Assembly: GCF_910592395.1 (NCBI RefSeq)
Contig: NC_088326.1
Location: 10,917,001 to 10,981,000 of the forward strand
Origin: Lineus longissimus
Taxonomy: Eukaryota > Nemertea > Pilidiophora > Heteronemertea > Lineidae
Length of the DNA stretch: 64,000 bases
Direction: 5' to 3'
The notes under the pieces are model-generated. The model was not told where the DNA came from, did no database searches, and saw only the letters and a list, made by a program, of their open reading frames with translations. The stretch's first letter is position 1. Each line of letters opens with the position of its first letter. Shown here piece after piece: positions 1 to 11,300 of this stretch. Both the position numbers and the translations under genes were made by a program.

Positions 1-1899
1 ACGCCCTTGCACATGGCCTGTGAGGCCGGTCACATTCACATCATCCGTCGGTTGTTATTTGCCGGTGCAGATGTAAACTGCCGATCCACGGATGCCGTGA
101 TTGGACCGGGGGTGACCCCGCTTTACATCGCGTACATCGCGGGCCAGACCGAAGCTTATAAGACCCTGATCGAAAACGGCGCGAAGAAATACGAGCAGTT
201 ATCGGAGCTGCATCAATATATTTTCCTTGGCAATGAGATACAAGTTGACAGAATTCTTTCCATGCCGAACGGAATGCGCATGGTCAATACCACCGACAAA
301 GATGGCCGCACCCCGTTACATGTCGCGTGCGGGATGGCGAATTATGGCATAGTGAAGATGCTGCTCCGCATCGGAGTTGAGGTGAACTGTCGCGATAAGC
401 TGGGAAAGACCCCGCTACACTACGCTGCCAGTCATTGTGGCGTCAATCTCGACCGGCGCAAACGATGTGTGTACCTCGCTCCTCCCGAATCTGAGAAAAC
501 TCCGTCTTATTCTTCGGACGAGGATCATGATATCCCCACAAGCCGCGCATCCTCCCCTCGGCGTGTCGCTGTGAAAATTGACCAACAAACAATTCAAGAT
601 TATGTGAGCATTAGTAAAATGCTTCTTCGCAAGGGGGCGTTTGCCAACCTGTTGGACAACGGTGGGCAGACTCCGCTGCACATGGCATGCCGGGAAGGGA
701 AGTTGGGTCTGGCGGAGGTCTTCATAGCTTTTGGAGCCGACATTGAGATTAGGGACAAAGTTCGCGGACAGTGCGCGCTGCATCTCGCGTGTCTAAAACC
801 GGAGAGTTACCCCGTGACTGAACTTTTGATCAAAGCTGGAGCGAAATTGAACATTCAGGATAAGCACAGAGGGGACACACCACTTCACATCGCAACTAAA
901 GGCAACTGTCTCCGCAGTTTGGAACTACTTTTAAAAGCGCATTCGAAAACGGATATCCCAAACGATGAGAGTGGTTATACGGCGCTCCACATCTCTGCGA
1001 TTCACGGGTATTATTACGCTTCTAAGATGTTATTAGAACATGGCGCGAACACGGAGATTAAAGAGAAAAATTGGAAGCACTCGCCCCTACAGATGGCGCT
1101 GCGGAGACAACATTACCACCAGATGGAACTGTTGATAAAATATGGCGCCGATGTTGATAGTGAAGACAAGTGGGGCTACAGTTCGTTCAGTAACGTTTTA
1201 GTCAATTTCATAAATAAGTGTGGCTATGGTAACGTTTCCATAGAAACCTACCAAGCTGTGGTAGCAATTTTAGTAAACGCTGGTTGCGCTCTTGGCGACC
1301 CCGAGATCTTTCCCGCCTCCATGAAAAAGATGCTTGCTTCGGTCTATGAGGCCGAACTTCTAGAGGAGCCACATACTCACCACGGACTCACTAAAGTACT
1401 ATTAGCATCTGGTTGTGGGATCTTAGAAAAGTTAGACCCACCTTCCTTGGTCACGTGTTTGCTGCGGAACGAAGACGACGGAACGTTTCTTTTCGCCCGC
1501 CGGTGCGGATATTATATTGATCTCGAAGAAATATCGTCCTTTCTTGAACAATCTCGCGCAAGTTTACTTGATGATGTTGGTTTCTACGAGCCGCTACGAT
1601 TAAAGGATATCTGTCGGATAGGAATTCGCGAGGTCTTGTATGATATTCAGAAACGTGACACGAGGCACCAGCAGATTGAGCGGCGGCCATCTTTGAAAGC
1701 AATATTTCAGAAAGCATCACGAAATGAACGAAGAAGCAGCCATAACAAACTGAACCAACCGAAGGGGATTCAAATATGGCGGATAAAGGCGCTTCCACTT
1801 CCGATGACGTTGATCAACTTCCTGTCATTTGAGACGATCTCGATAAGCTTTCTGCAGAATGAGAAACTTGCGCAGGGAGGAAAGGATGCCATTTTGTAG
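1..1899 (+). CDS. Ankyrin-repeat / SOCS-box protein (ASB-like), 3' part
   Basis: The frame is open from base 1, so the window starts inside a coding exon and the true start is outside. About nine ankyrin repeats are visible through motifs of the type TPLHMAC, TPLHVAC, TPLHYAA, ALHLAC, TPLHIAT and TALHISA, each followed by LL..GA. A polar linker (about residues 155-200, rich in Ser/Pro/Arg) interrupts the repeats. The C-terminus looks like a SOCS box: LKDICRIGIREVL (from base about 1597) fits an Elongin-BC box, and LPLPMTLINFL (from base 1792) fits a Cullin-5 box. Proteins of this build are substrate receptors of Cul5 E3 ubiquitin ligases; the substrate cannot be read from the sequence. Oddly, about 50 residues separate the two halves of the box, against a much shorter spacing in typical ASB proteins. 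The stop is TAG at 1897. I cannot assign it to a particular ASB orthologue. Confidence 0.85.
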   Translation, partial: TPLHMACEAGHIHIIRRLLFAGADVNCRSTDAVIGPGVTPLYIAYIAGQTEAYKTLIENGAKKYEQLSELHQYIFLGNEIQVDRILSMPNGMRMVNTTDKDGRTPLHVACGMANYGIVKMLLRIGVEVNCRDKLGKTPLHYAASHCGVNLDRRKRCVYLAPPESEKTPSYSSDEDHDIPTSRASSPRRVAVKIDQQTIQDYVSISKMLLRKGAFANLLDNGGQTPLHMACREGKLGLAEVFIAFGADIEIRDKVRGQCALHLACLKPESYPVTELLIKAGAKLNIQDKHRGDTPLHIATKGNCLRSLELLLKAHSKTDIPNDESGYTALHISAIHGYYYASKMLLEHGANTEIKEKNWKHSPLQMALRRQHYHQMELLIKYGADVDSEDKWGYSSFSNVLVNFINKCGYGNVSIETYQAVVAILVNAGCALGDPEIFPASMKKMLASVYEAELLEEPHTHHGLTKVLLASGCGILEKLDPPSLVTCLLRNEDDGTFLFARRCGYYIDLEEISSFLEQSRASLLDDVGFYEPLRLKDICRIGIREVLYDIQKRDTRHQQIERRPSLKAIFQKASRNERRSSHNKLNQPKGIQIWRIKALPLPMTLINFLSFETISISFLQNEKLAQGGKDAIL

Positions 1900-2340
1900 A
1901 AACATTTTTTTCATGAAATGCTAGCCAATTAGATCTGACGAATGCATTAAATGCAATAAATTCACTGATCTCAATTGGTTTTATGATTTGACTAAACTGC
2001 AAATCTAAGTCCAAGTTGTTCGCCCGCCAAGTAAATTGCGTCTTGAAATTTCCCTCGGGCAGTTCCGTTGAAACCATGGCAACCCGATTACGTTTATCAA
2101 CTCAAACAAGCGTGTAACAGGTCCCAATGATTTTACTTTCAGGAGCTTGAATTGTTCAATAACTGGATGTTTTCATCGTTCGCGACAAGACATTCCAGTT
2201 CATGCTACTTTGGCAGGAACTATCTGTACTTTGATATGGCATTTGTGTTACAAAGTGTGGAATTTTGACATGAAATTGAAGGTGCTTTCAATACTTTGAT
2301 GATTGAATTGATTGGAGCCTTCGAGTCAAAATTGCTGAAA

Positions 2341-2346
2341 AATAAA
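2341..2346 (+). terminator. Probable polyadenylation signal of the ankyrin/SOCS gene
   Basis: An AATAAA hexamer lies about 440 bases after the stop codon, followed by a T-rich stretch. It is a good candidate 3' end, but no transcript evidence is available. Confidence 0.5.
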
Positions 2347-2416
2347 ACAGTTGCATTTTTGTTTTTTTAAACCCGTTTGATGGGGTATTTGAGTTTTTTT
2401 ATAATAGGTAATAAAC

Positions 2417-2660
2417 CGTTGTTAGACGCCACGCAGGACGAGCGATTTTCGTCGCTGCGACCTGTGACAGTTATTGCTGTGCTGAGTGCCAACAAGCTCT
2501 CTCTCGTCTGCGGTTAAAACTGTTCATCGTAGCAAAGATCACCGGTTCTTGTCGCTGGCAACTGCGATGAACACTGTGGACGAGAAATGTTTGTCGCATG
2601 CGATTATGTTCAAAGTTACAGCGACGAAAATCGCTCGTTTGCTGGGCGTCTTAGATAACG
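2417..2660. mobile_element. MITE-like element with about 40-bp terminal inverted repeats
   Basis: The two ends are imperfect inverted copies sharing the core ACGAGCGATTTTCGTCGCTG, with AGACGCC close to each tip. The interior has no coding capacity. I found no convincing target-site duplication, so superfamily and exact ends are open. Confidence 0.6.
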
Positions 2661-5600
2661 CAAGAAAGCTTCATAAGTTCTGTTCTAGAGAGATTTTAGA
2701 TGGATAATTGAAAGAAATGAACGAAGGGAAATATGGAAATTATATGCCACGTGATATGGAATATATTGTGTTGGTGGTGTTGTTGCAACTGTTGTTGTTT
2801 TTGTTGTTGAAATGATTCGGAAAAATAAATTGTTTGCCAAATTTCTATCGAATCCAGCCTTTTCTATATACAAGTAACCCCCCCCCCCCCCCACCCCCAC
2901 CCCCACCCCATTTTGGGCTTTTTCGATTTCGAATAATATCAACTAACAGAATTCAGGTCGATTCAGAAATAGGAACTCCTTTTCTAGATTTAACGGGGCC
3001 AGAAAGATATTCTCTCACAGGCAGTAACACGGCCGCGAATTGTGTCAAATTCTGACACAGCTCATGAAAACGCTAATAACACAATTTAGGACCATTGGAA
3101 CTCTTTCAAATTCACTTATGACATTGGCAAGATATAGGATAACACTTCTGCAAAGTTTGATGCAAATCCCATTAATGATTATTTTTTCAAATCACGAAAA
3201 TGTATGTATACAGAATGTAAACGGATCCTATAGCAGATTTAATTGTGACCTGTATATTCCTATTTGCCTGTCGCTGGGAGGAGCCACAATGAACACGTAC
3301 GGCGAGGCCTTTAACAGAAAAATCCTAACAAACAAGCACTGTCCTATCATCGATTATACTCGACACACATCCGATTTGTTTGTGTACACGGAACATTGGC
3401 TGAATGCCCAGCACATGGCCTCGTTCGCCGCGAATGGCGGCCATGTTGGTTGCTAAGGACTCCTCGATCTACGCAGTGTATTAAAAGCGTTGCTTTAAAT
3501 GCTATTTACACACTCAAATCTTTGCATAAGATCGGGTATATGTTGTCTAATATATTTTGAAGTGTATACTTCTTTAGCAATCGTAAAATCAACGCGAATA
3601 AATGTTAGGCATGGGCCTATACGCTGGTGAAAAATGCAAGAATGACTATTTTGGAGGGGGCAAGCAGCTGTTGGAATGTCCTTGTAATGTCCATATATAT
3701 CGAGATGAACTATAGTCAATGAATGGTTATCTTGCTTGACATTGGTTGACAACCTATATTCATGTATGGCCAGTACATAAATCTATGTGTGAGGCTAGGT
3801 CTCGACTAGAAATCTTCCTTGTGTTAGGGCTCTGGACGAACTTAAACCCCTGGACCCACGAAGGCAGCGGAGGGGTTAGGGTTTCAGCGGAAGTTTGGCT
3901 ACGGAAGTTGTTCACAGGTAGGTGTAACGCTTTGTAACTCGTTATATAACGCACGTGCGTTGACTTATGAGCTCACACAGGTTATTCTGCTGGTTTACCG
4001 AGGTTTGTGTCGTCCTGGTACGAGAGCTCAGGCCTATCTCGGATGGTAAATTGAAGATGCTGGCGAATAAATTGTTTGTCAAACATCATCATCATCTTCG
4101 ACATCATCATTATTGCCGTTGTCGTAACTTGATTGAAATTTACGGATTCCACGCCACTGTACACCTGATTGGCCTGGATCTTTTACTTGCCCTGCATAGA
4201 CACTTGGATACAGGGGGACGACGGCTTTTAGTCTCATCCGACAGACCCTCATCCGCAGACTGCGTAAATTGCAGTGTATTTTCAGTAAGTCAGTGCTAAG
4301 AAGGATACTTTTGCTTTTCTTATTTCCTATTCATGACTTATAAATTGTCCAAGTGTCCATTTACTTAAAGTTGATATTACCAAAATGACGCCCAATCGTG
4401 TAATTTGGAGCGGGCGACTTGGCTCGTTTTGGAGGGGGTCTTATTTTCTTTAAGATTATTATCTCGAAAGCCCGTAAGGATATTTAACCTTATTCTAATA
4501 ACCGAAATATATAATCTAATAAATTCTATAGGCAGTTTTGTTGCATTTGACCTGGTCACATTGCTGGGAGGCTTAATAAGTTCTTGGCGAACGATTTTAG
4601 CAGTGACGTTAAAGGCCTGCGTATATATTTGTGGCACTAATATGATGTATAGAGATAAACTTTGCCAGTAGACAGTAAAGAGCCATGTCTTACGGGAAAA
4701 AGAGTGACACATACAGTGTATACTTATACCAGTGTGCACATTAGCAATGTTGAAGCTTTTAATGTGCGTTTACATAATCTCAAAATCAATTTCAAATTTC
4801 AAATTCTAAACGAACGGCGTAGGCCTTTAAATGCGAAAACTTCTGTAGGGGTTTTAGGTAAAATGAGTACATTAAATGTTATGCCTAGTCTACACAAGTA
4901 CCTCAGTGAGAAAAATCTTATTACCTAAAGGTACGAAATATCTAGGTTTAATTTAGGACTTAATCTTGAACTAAGTCTTTGCACGTCCCTCGGACCTGTC
5001 CGCCCTACTCACTTCACCCCCCCCCCCCCCCCCAACCCCGGATTCACACCCGGTGTAGAAGTAGAAAATGTCCCCCTAGAAAAGCTGTCCGGGCCTATTG
5101 TATACTGATGAATTAGGATTTGGGTTCAAAAGATGCCGTTGCCATCAATAATAGCATAGAGATTATTAAAGCTCATGATAGAACCCTTCGTACCCCGCCA
5201 CATTCTATCCGAGGACATGTCAATCTGCTACACCAGGCCCTAATACGTGTTAGACCGATGCATGAATGAGTCTAGCCAATTAAATATCCCGTCATGCCCG
5301 TGGATCCTACCGTAACCGGTGAAAATATCTAAATCACATATATCACAGTGGTTGAGGCCTATTCGAATAACTGCAGATGAATGGCCTAAAAGAGTATTTA
5401 CGAGTATTATACTTATAGTCATAGCAGGACGTCTTTTATTATCCAAGGAATGCCTAAAACTAGTACACAGTTCGTTTTAAGAGACGATTTCAAAAGAAGC
5501 CAGTCAACATAATGAGAAAGTTTTCACCTTCTGCTCTAGCGGGATAACTATGCCTGGAGCAAAGAGTTGGACTCTTCGTGACTTTTCGCTTCTATTTGTA

Positions 5601-6252
5601 AGAAAAGCATGATTGTTTTTCTTCCATCAATTTGGTCATAACACTTTCTCTGTCTGCCCTCAAATGGGCTGACTCGGCCGAAAGCAGTTTAACTAATGAA
5701 CTACACTTTCGTGGCGAGAGTGTCCAATTATGCTCTCAGATGCGAGGAAATCGCGTAGAGGCACTCTTGTTTTATAAATGTTCCCGGGGAACTCCAATCA
5801 ATGGAACGTCCATAGGCCAGTGGATCTACCATGCGCCATCATAGAATCTATGATGGCGTCCCGGTTTGTGATAATCATAGATCCATCCATGGCCCATCAA
5901 TGATCCATGCATGGACACGATTGCCTGTGTAGGGCCCTCAAATGTCAGAAAACCCCTGACCCCCCCCCCCCCCCCCCAGCCCAGGACGACCCTACGGCCC
6001 TGACGTACATGTCATTTAATTTATATCTCACATGTATTGACTTTATCAATGAAAATCTTACATGTATTGGTTTGATTGGAAAAATCTTACATGTATTGAC
6101 CTAAATAATGGAAGAAAATCTTACGTGTTGACCTCATTTTTGAAATATCTTACGATGTACAATGTATTGCCTTGATTTTTAAAGAAACCAATTTCTTTCA
6201 GTTTTCCGTGATATGTGATGGTTAGAACGGTGAAATAACAGATATAATCAAA

Positions 6253-8314
6253 ATGTACACAAGTTCACCGGGAAACCGACAGCGAGTGCTTCGGGTAAGT
6301 TGTCTCAGGCGCCAGACCGCATGAAATATCAAGGTTTGGCTTGCTACACCGCTGCACTCCGAAAATTGGGACCGTTCTAGACGTAAAAAGATCCCCCTGT
6401 TAAAAACGTCCGGCCCTATTGTACTCTGACGGATTAGACCGTGAAATTATTTGTTTTAACTATCGAAATAAGAATTTTTAACCACTAGAATAACTATTCA
6501 ATTGTTTCGTTTTACTTCAATTTTTACTCTAAGTTTCAGTTGGTGCGACAGGAACTACCAGGATGCTTTTACTGAGCCCTTTCGTAGATTCTCCCAAGGA
6601 CGTTTTACAGATAACGAAGTCAGGGTATTAACCGCATTGCTTCAGAGTTGTTTTTCTTGTTGCAGTATGGTCAACAATTTCCGGGGCTCGCGCCGATTCT
6701 GTCTCCGCTCCCGCCGCCAATTCCAAAGATCGTCAGGGAGAGGGGGGAAATAGCGGAGGAAGATGTCGACGATGGTGTCAGGGAGGCCGAGGTCAAAATC
6801 GGTAAGGTTTTAGCCCGTTAACATGAAAACACTCTCCAAGCAGATAGAGGGGATATTATCTCTGCCAACACAAACCGCCATTACAGCATGTCATCACAGG
6901 TGTGTGAAAATAGCAGATATGTAATCAACCAATTACCGATCGATCCGACCCAATCACTTTACACCCAACCTACAGATAAACTACCACGGACCTACAGGTA
7001 GACATGGTAGATTCGTACCGCCATGTATACAATAATTCTGGGCCAATTTGTAGATAAAATAATTTGGGTTGATCTATCGCTATTAGTCTGGTATTTTCCC
7101 GTGCCTGTGATCTACTATCTACTTTATAAAAAGGAGAGTGGGAGGAAGAATGGTTGCCTGTGTTTTAGAAAGTGTGGGTCTGTGCTAGGCCACCCTGGCA
7201 TGATGTCAATACATTCATTTCCCCTTGCCGGCCTGGGCCCATCGACCTGATGAAAACTTTCGTCGGTGTCGATGTAATCAATATTTGCCCTAGTGATAAC
7301 CCTCAGGGAACAACGGGATTTAGGCCTAGATGCGAGCGAACTTTGTTTAAAGACACTAGACCGTGTATTGGGCTACGCCTGGATCATTTTAATTGCCAGG
7401 GCAGAATAAAGTATTAGAGGTGATTACATTTTTTTAAATCCTTCCCCCAGAGTCGGTATCTTCCCGGAGGCTTTGCTTATCCTGTATTAGAACAAATAAT
7501 CTACTTCCTGATACTTGAAATCCAATAAACTAAATCGTGTCTAACTGGCTTTTTGCTCCGGGGATTTTTTGGAGGGGAGTGTCATATTTCTTTATGCAAT
7601 GCCTAGGTGGATTTCTTTTTCAGTTGCGGCCACTCTGTTCAGCGGAGCGTCTGGGCGTCCACACGCAAAGCTGGTAAGTAATCATACTCTGGTGTCGCCG
7701 CCTACTGATGACACATCCAGGACCACATGGTGAAATGAAAAACACCGTTGGCAGAGAGAATATCCTTCGATCTGCCTGCAGAATGAGAGTGAACAATGGT
7801 GGTGATAGCGTGTTCGATTTCTGGCACAAGTTAGCGCAAAAGCGTTCCTTTTTGGGACTGGTGCCTCGTCTCGCGCCAGGCCGAAGTGAGCGACGCTCAG
7901 CGTGGGTGACTTCGGCATGAAATGGCCGACGGATATTTTTAGAAAAGAACGAAGATGATCCAGCAGAGGCCGGCTTTGCGATGTACACATTGTTTTATTG
8001 CAGTTCTTTGGCAAAAATTAAATTGGCAATGGAAGACCTTGATGACAACTGCTCGAAACTCCGCGGTTTTATCCGAAGCTAAGTTCAACATAACGCCATG
8101 TTAGTGTTTATTAACTTGTTATAGATCTCGTGTTTTCCGCTGCAGACACTTTCCAGGAGTGGCGCCATGAAACCGCTCAAGTCCATCATAAGAAAGTTTC
8201 CAAACTCTTCATCGAAGATCAAGGCGAACAGGCCCCGGTCTGTGCGGACAAGGATCGGGATCAGAACACCAGGAAGGTCAAGAGTTGGGACATCATTGGT
8301 CAGTCCGTATAAAG
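6253..8314 (+). CDS. N-terminal exons 1-4 of the NACHT-WD40 gene
   Basis: Exons 6253-6294 (MYTSSPGNRQRVLR), 6666-6801, 7624-7673 and 8146-8314. Each has a pyrimidine-rich acceptor and a GTAAGx or GTAGGT donor, and phases run 0, 1, 0, 1 without conflict. Together they encode about 132 residues with no domain I recognise. There is a proline-rich stretch (PILSPLPPPIPK), an acidic patch (EEDVDDG) and then a very basic segment (KPLKSIIRK, RPRSVRTRIGIRTPGR). The composition suggests a disordered, nucleic-acid- or membrane-contacting tail; that is inference. An alternative start at the internal Met (base 8167) would drop the first 83 residues. Confidence 0.75.
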
Positions 8315-11300
8315 GTAGGTTAACGCACTTAGGTCACATGACATTGCCCACCATAAGCAACACCACCTGAAACTTCTTTCAACAGTCCTTTGCCAAGCAC
8401 CAAATGTAACTTTTTGTCAGGCAAAACTAATCACATTCCCTTGATCTTTCTCTGTTGCTAAGTAACACAAATCACGTGACACTTAGTAGTCCGTTGCTAA
8501 GCACCAAATGTAACTTTACTGTCCCGTTGCCAGGCTACACTTCACATCAGTGGAGCAACACCAATCACATGACACTCATTTCATCCGCAGTTCTTCCCGC
8601 AATTCCGAAGACAGCAGACAAGAAGATCGTGACCTGGGAAGAAGATATTTACATGTCAGTCCTGACGGGGAATCTCGACTGTAACCCAGAACAGGAGCCC
8701 TCCAGGATGGTCAGGGTGTTCATAGCAGGTCTTTACGATGGTGAGTAACCCACACTCCAAGCTTCACTATTGGTAACCGTTGCTAAGTTGACAATGGATG
8801 TGTTTAAGGCACCACCATGACTTAAAACTTAAGAATTGATTCGAAGTCATTGCGAGATACTCATCCCCAGCCTGGTAAAACCAACCGTCGGCCTCCTTGC
8901 AAGATCTCCTTATATTTGGGTGGTAGATTGCTCCGGTTGAAAATGTAGCTACAATCCAATCTTGCGTCAGGAATTGGCGGAAGCGCCCAATGACTTTGGG
9001 TGAGGGCGATTTGTCTTCTTCTAAAGGTAAAACTAACCGGGAAAATCTCATCAAAATAATGCCTTATGATTGGCTGCCAGGCTTGTTTCCAAGCTGACGA
9101 GACCATATCTAGAGGAAACTTCAAATCAGGGATCAATATGACTGATCTATTTCAATATATTACCACTCTTCCAGATATGGAGTACGAAAGGAACTACTTG
9201 TTTGAGCATGCCTATCCGGAACTCCTCTCCTACTGCAGCGACAGGAGCCTGGAATTCAAATATGTTGACCTTCACCTTGGTGTTGGAGGGTTTGAAGTGA
9301 TTGAGAACTGCTCACCGGAGCTGGTGGCATACGAGATTAGCGAATGCCAGAGACTCTCTCATGGGCCATCGTATGTGGTGGGTAGGCTCCTATTATTTTG
9401 TAATGTTGAACCGATGGTACCAACAGAAAGTTCACAGCGAGACCTTTCCAACGAATGGTCAAGTCAATGGGTTTTGACTACTTTGAACATTTCGAGAATT
9501 TGGAAATCGATGCTGATGTAATCAATGATGATACGATATTTCAACGATGATGCCTGGCAGGTCCGTTCCGTCAGGCGAAACAAAAATCAATGACCTATCA
9601 AAATGCCTGAAACATCGATTATCCACAGTGATTCCATTATCCATTCTCTGTTGCAGCTTCTGATTGGTGAAACGTCTGGGAAGGAGTTGATGCCCGTGTT
9701 TGTGGATTCTGTGGACCTTGAAACTCTCAACCAAGTCATCAAGAAAGAGAACATCGACCCTGAAGACGAGGTGGTTGGCAGCTACACCAAAGATGAGAAC
9801 AATATACCTCCAAGAGCAGTCCTTACAGTAAGTCACAGGTTTGATATGCGTTGCTCCTTCTTAAGCCACATCGTCTAACTTATCAGAGTTCCAATGTTAA
9901 AGGGACAACTTAGGCGTGGGATTAAGGTGGCCAGGAGGATGATGAACCTTCTTCCCACCAGGCTCCACCACATAAATAGTATCACACTAGAGTTGATCTC
10001 TGATAGTTATTTTCACTGACAGGTGTTGCGAGGTGGTTTTGGATATGACTTGCAAATTTCAGATGCAGGCCACCGGTTACATTCCGTTCTGGCGAAGTTT
10101 TTATTGCAGTTTAATGATTTTTCATTTGTTCTTTTGGAGAAATCACTGTCCTCAAGGAAGCCATTTTGCATAAAAACCAACATTTTTCATTCACTCTTTG
10201 TTCTCATAAAGGTTTTAGCAGCGCCTTAAATAACCCTCATATTCTGGATGAAAGTACCGAAGGGAGAAGGGAATCTTTCGTGAAGCACTTTATAAGGGGA
10301 CGATCGCAAACTTGAACTTCGCTCAACATTCGCATTGGCAAAGAGAATGTAGACCTCAGTGAGGTGTTGGGGGACATAAAAACCATTTAGTGCCAGTGGG
10401 AAAAGAAGCTTTTATTTCCAGTCTTTTATCAACATTCTCACTCAAAAAGAGAAGGATGATCTCGGTGAGGTGTTGGGGGAGACCATCAAACTCTTATCTT
10501 TAATCAGTGGGAAAAGCAGAAGCCAAAACGTGAACAGAACTGGCTTCGGTGACCAGCTTTATGGCATCAGTAGCGGAGTGTTTAATTCGTATAGCTTGAT
10601 TCCAATTCCAGCCGGTGCTCAATATTCGCATAAACAAGGAGAACGAAGACCTTAGTGAGGTGATGGGGGACATCAAGACACTCGTCCTGAGCCAGTGGGA
10701 GGAACAGGAGCCGAAACTCGTCCAGCGGCTCAAGAAAACCCTGAAGAGTGCAGTGGAGGGAAACATTATGGAGGATGAGAAGGCACAAACGTTTGTTCGA
10801 ACAGGTGAGATGATTTGGTGCAGGTATAGCTTCCCAAACCTCTTCATCATTTTCTTAGCGATCGCTATCCGGTTGTCTGTCATACAACACCGAGCCTTTG
10901 TCCCCCATTTAATCAGTCATCTAGTTATTTCCTCTTAGATCCTTGGATAATCGTTTCTACAGATGCAGCACTTGCCCATGCCTTAATCCTCTGGTCCCAA
11001 AGTTGTCAGTCCAAGATTTGGGTAGGTCCCTCATAGAACCTGCGACAAAAAAGTATGACCCACTGGAGTATGTCCTCTGGTGTCTGATCTGTTAATTGTC
11101 ATTGTGATAACACCTTCGAGATCCGTAAAGGTCATCCTCTTACACGACTTCAAGTCTGCACTGGGCTGTCAGTGTCAAACGATGACAGACGCCTAATTGT
11201 CGTCCGGAATCCTTGCCAATCGACTGTCCTGAACTCTTCCTTTATTTGTCTTACAGAATTGGAAATGGACGTTAAGCAAGCCATCTTAACTTATGACAAG

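Larger units (their letters stand above)
1900..6252. other. Intergenic region between the ankyrin/SOCS gene and the NACHT-WD40 gene
   Basis: No convincing exon is visible in this 4.3-kb stretch. It holds the 3' UTR of the upstream gene, the MITE at 2417-2660, C-tracts at 2878-2892, 5017-5033 and 5960-5977, and a fragment around 4690-4832 whose right end (AACGAACGGCGTAGGCC) matches the terminal repeat of the MITE at 43313-43538. A short phrase containing CCTATTGTA and GATTAG recurs at about 5095 and 6389. The promoter of the downstream gene must lie here. An acceptor-like site (TTTCTTTCAG ending at 6201) may begin the exon that carries its start codon. Confidence 0.6.

Noticed and set aside
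415-783. 122-codon minus-strand frame inside the ankyrin gene
   Set aside because: It is a shadow of the ankyrin-repeat coding frame; its sequence has no domain and no splice context.
3040-3456. 138-codon + strand frame in the first intergenic region
   Set aside because: No domain, no splice context and poor complexity. A minus-strand ATG in good context near 3450 gives only about 41 codons and is equally unsupported.
3960-4060. Possible rRNA fragment (GTCCTGGTACGAGAG)
   Set aside because: The similarity to the sarcin-ricin loop is only about ten bases and nothing around it matches 28S rRNA.
9382-9383. GTAGGC as donor of exon 6
   Set aside because: It would put the next exon out of frame; using GTGGGT at 9378 joins GPSYV to LLIGETSG in the family pattern.
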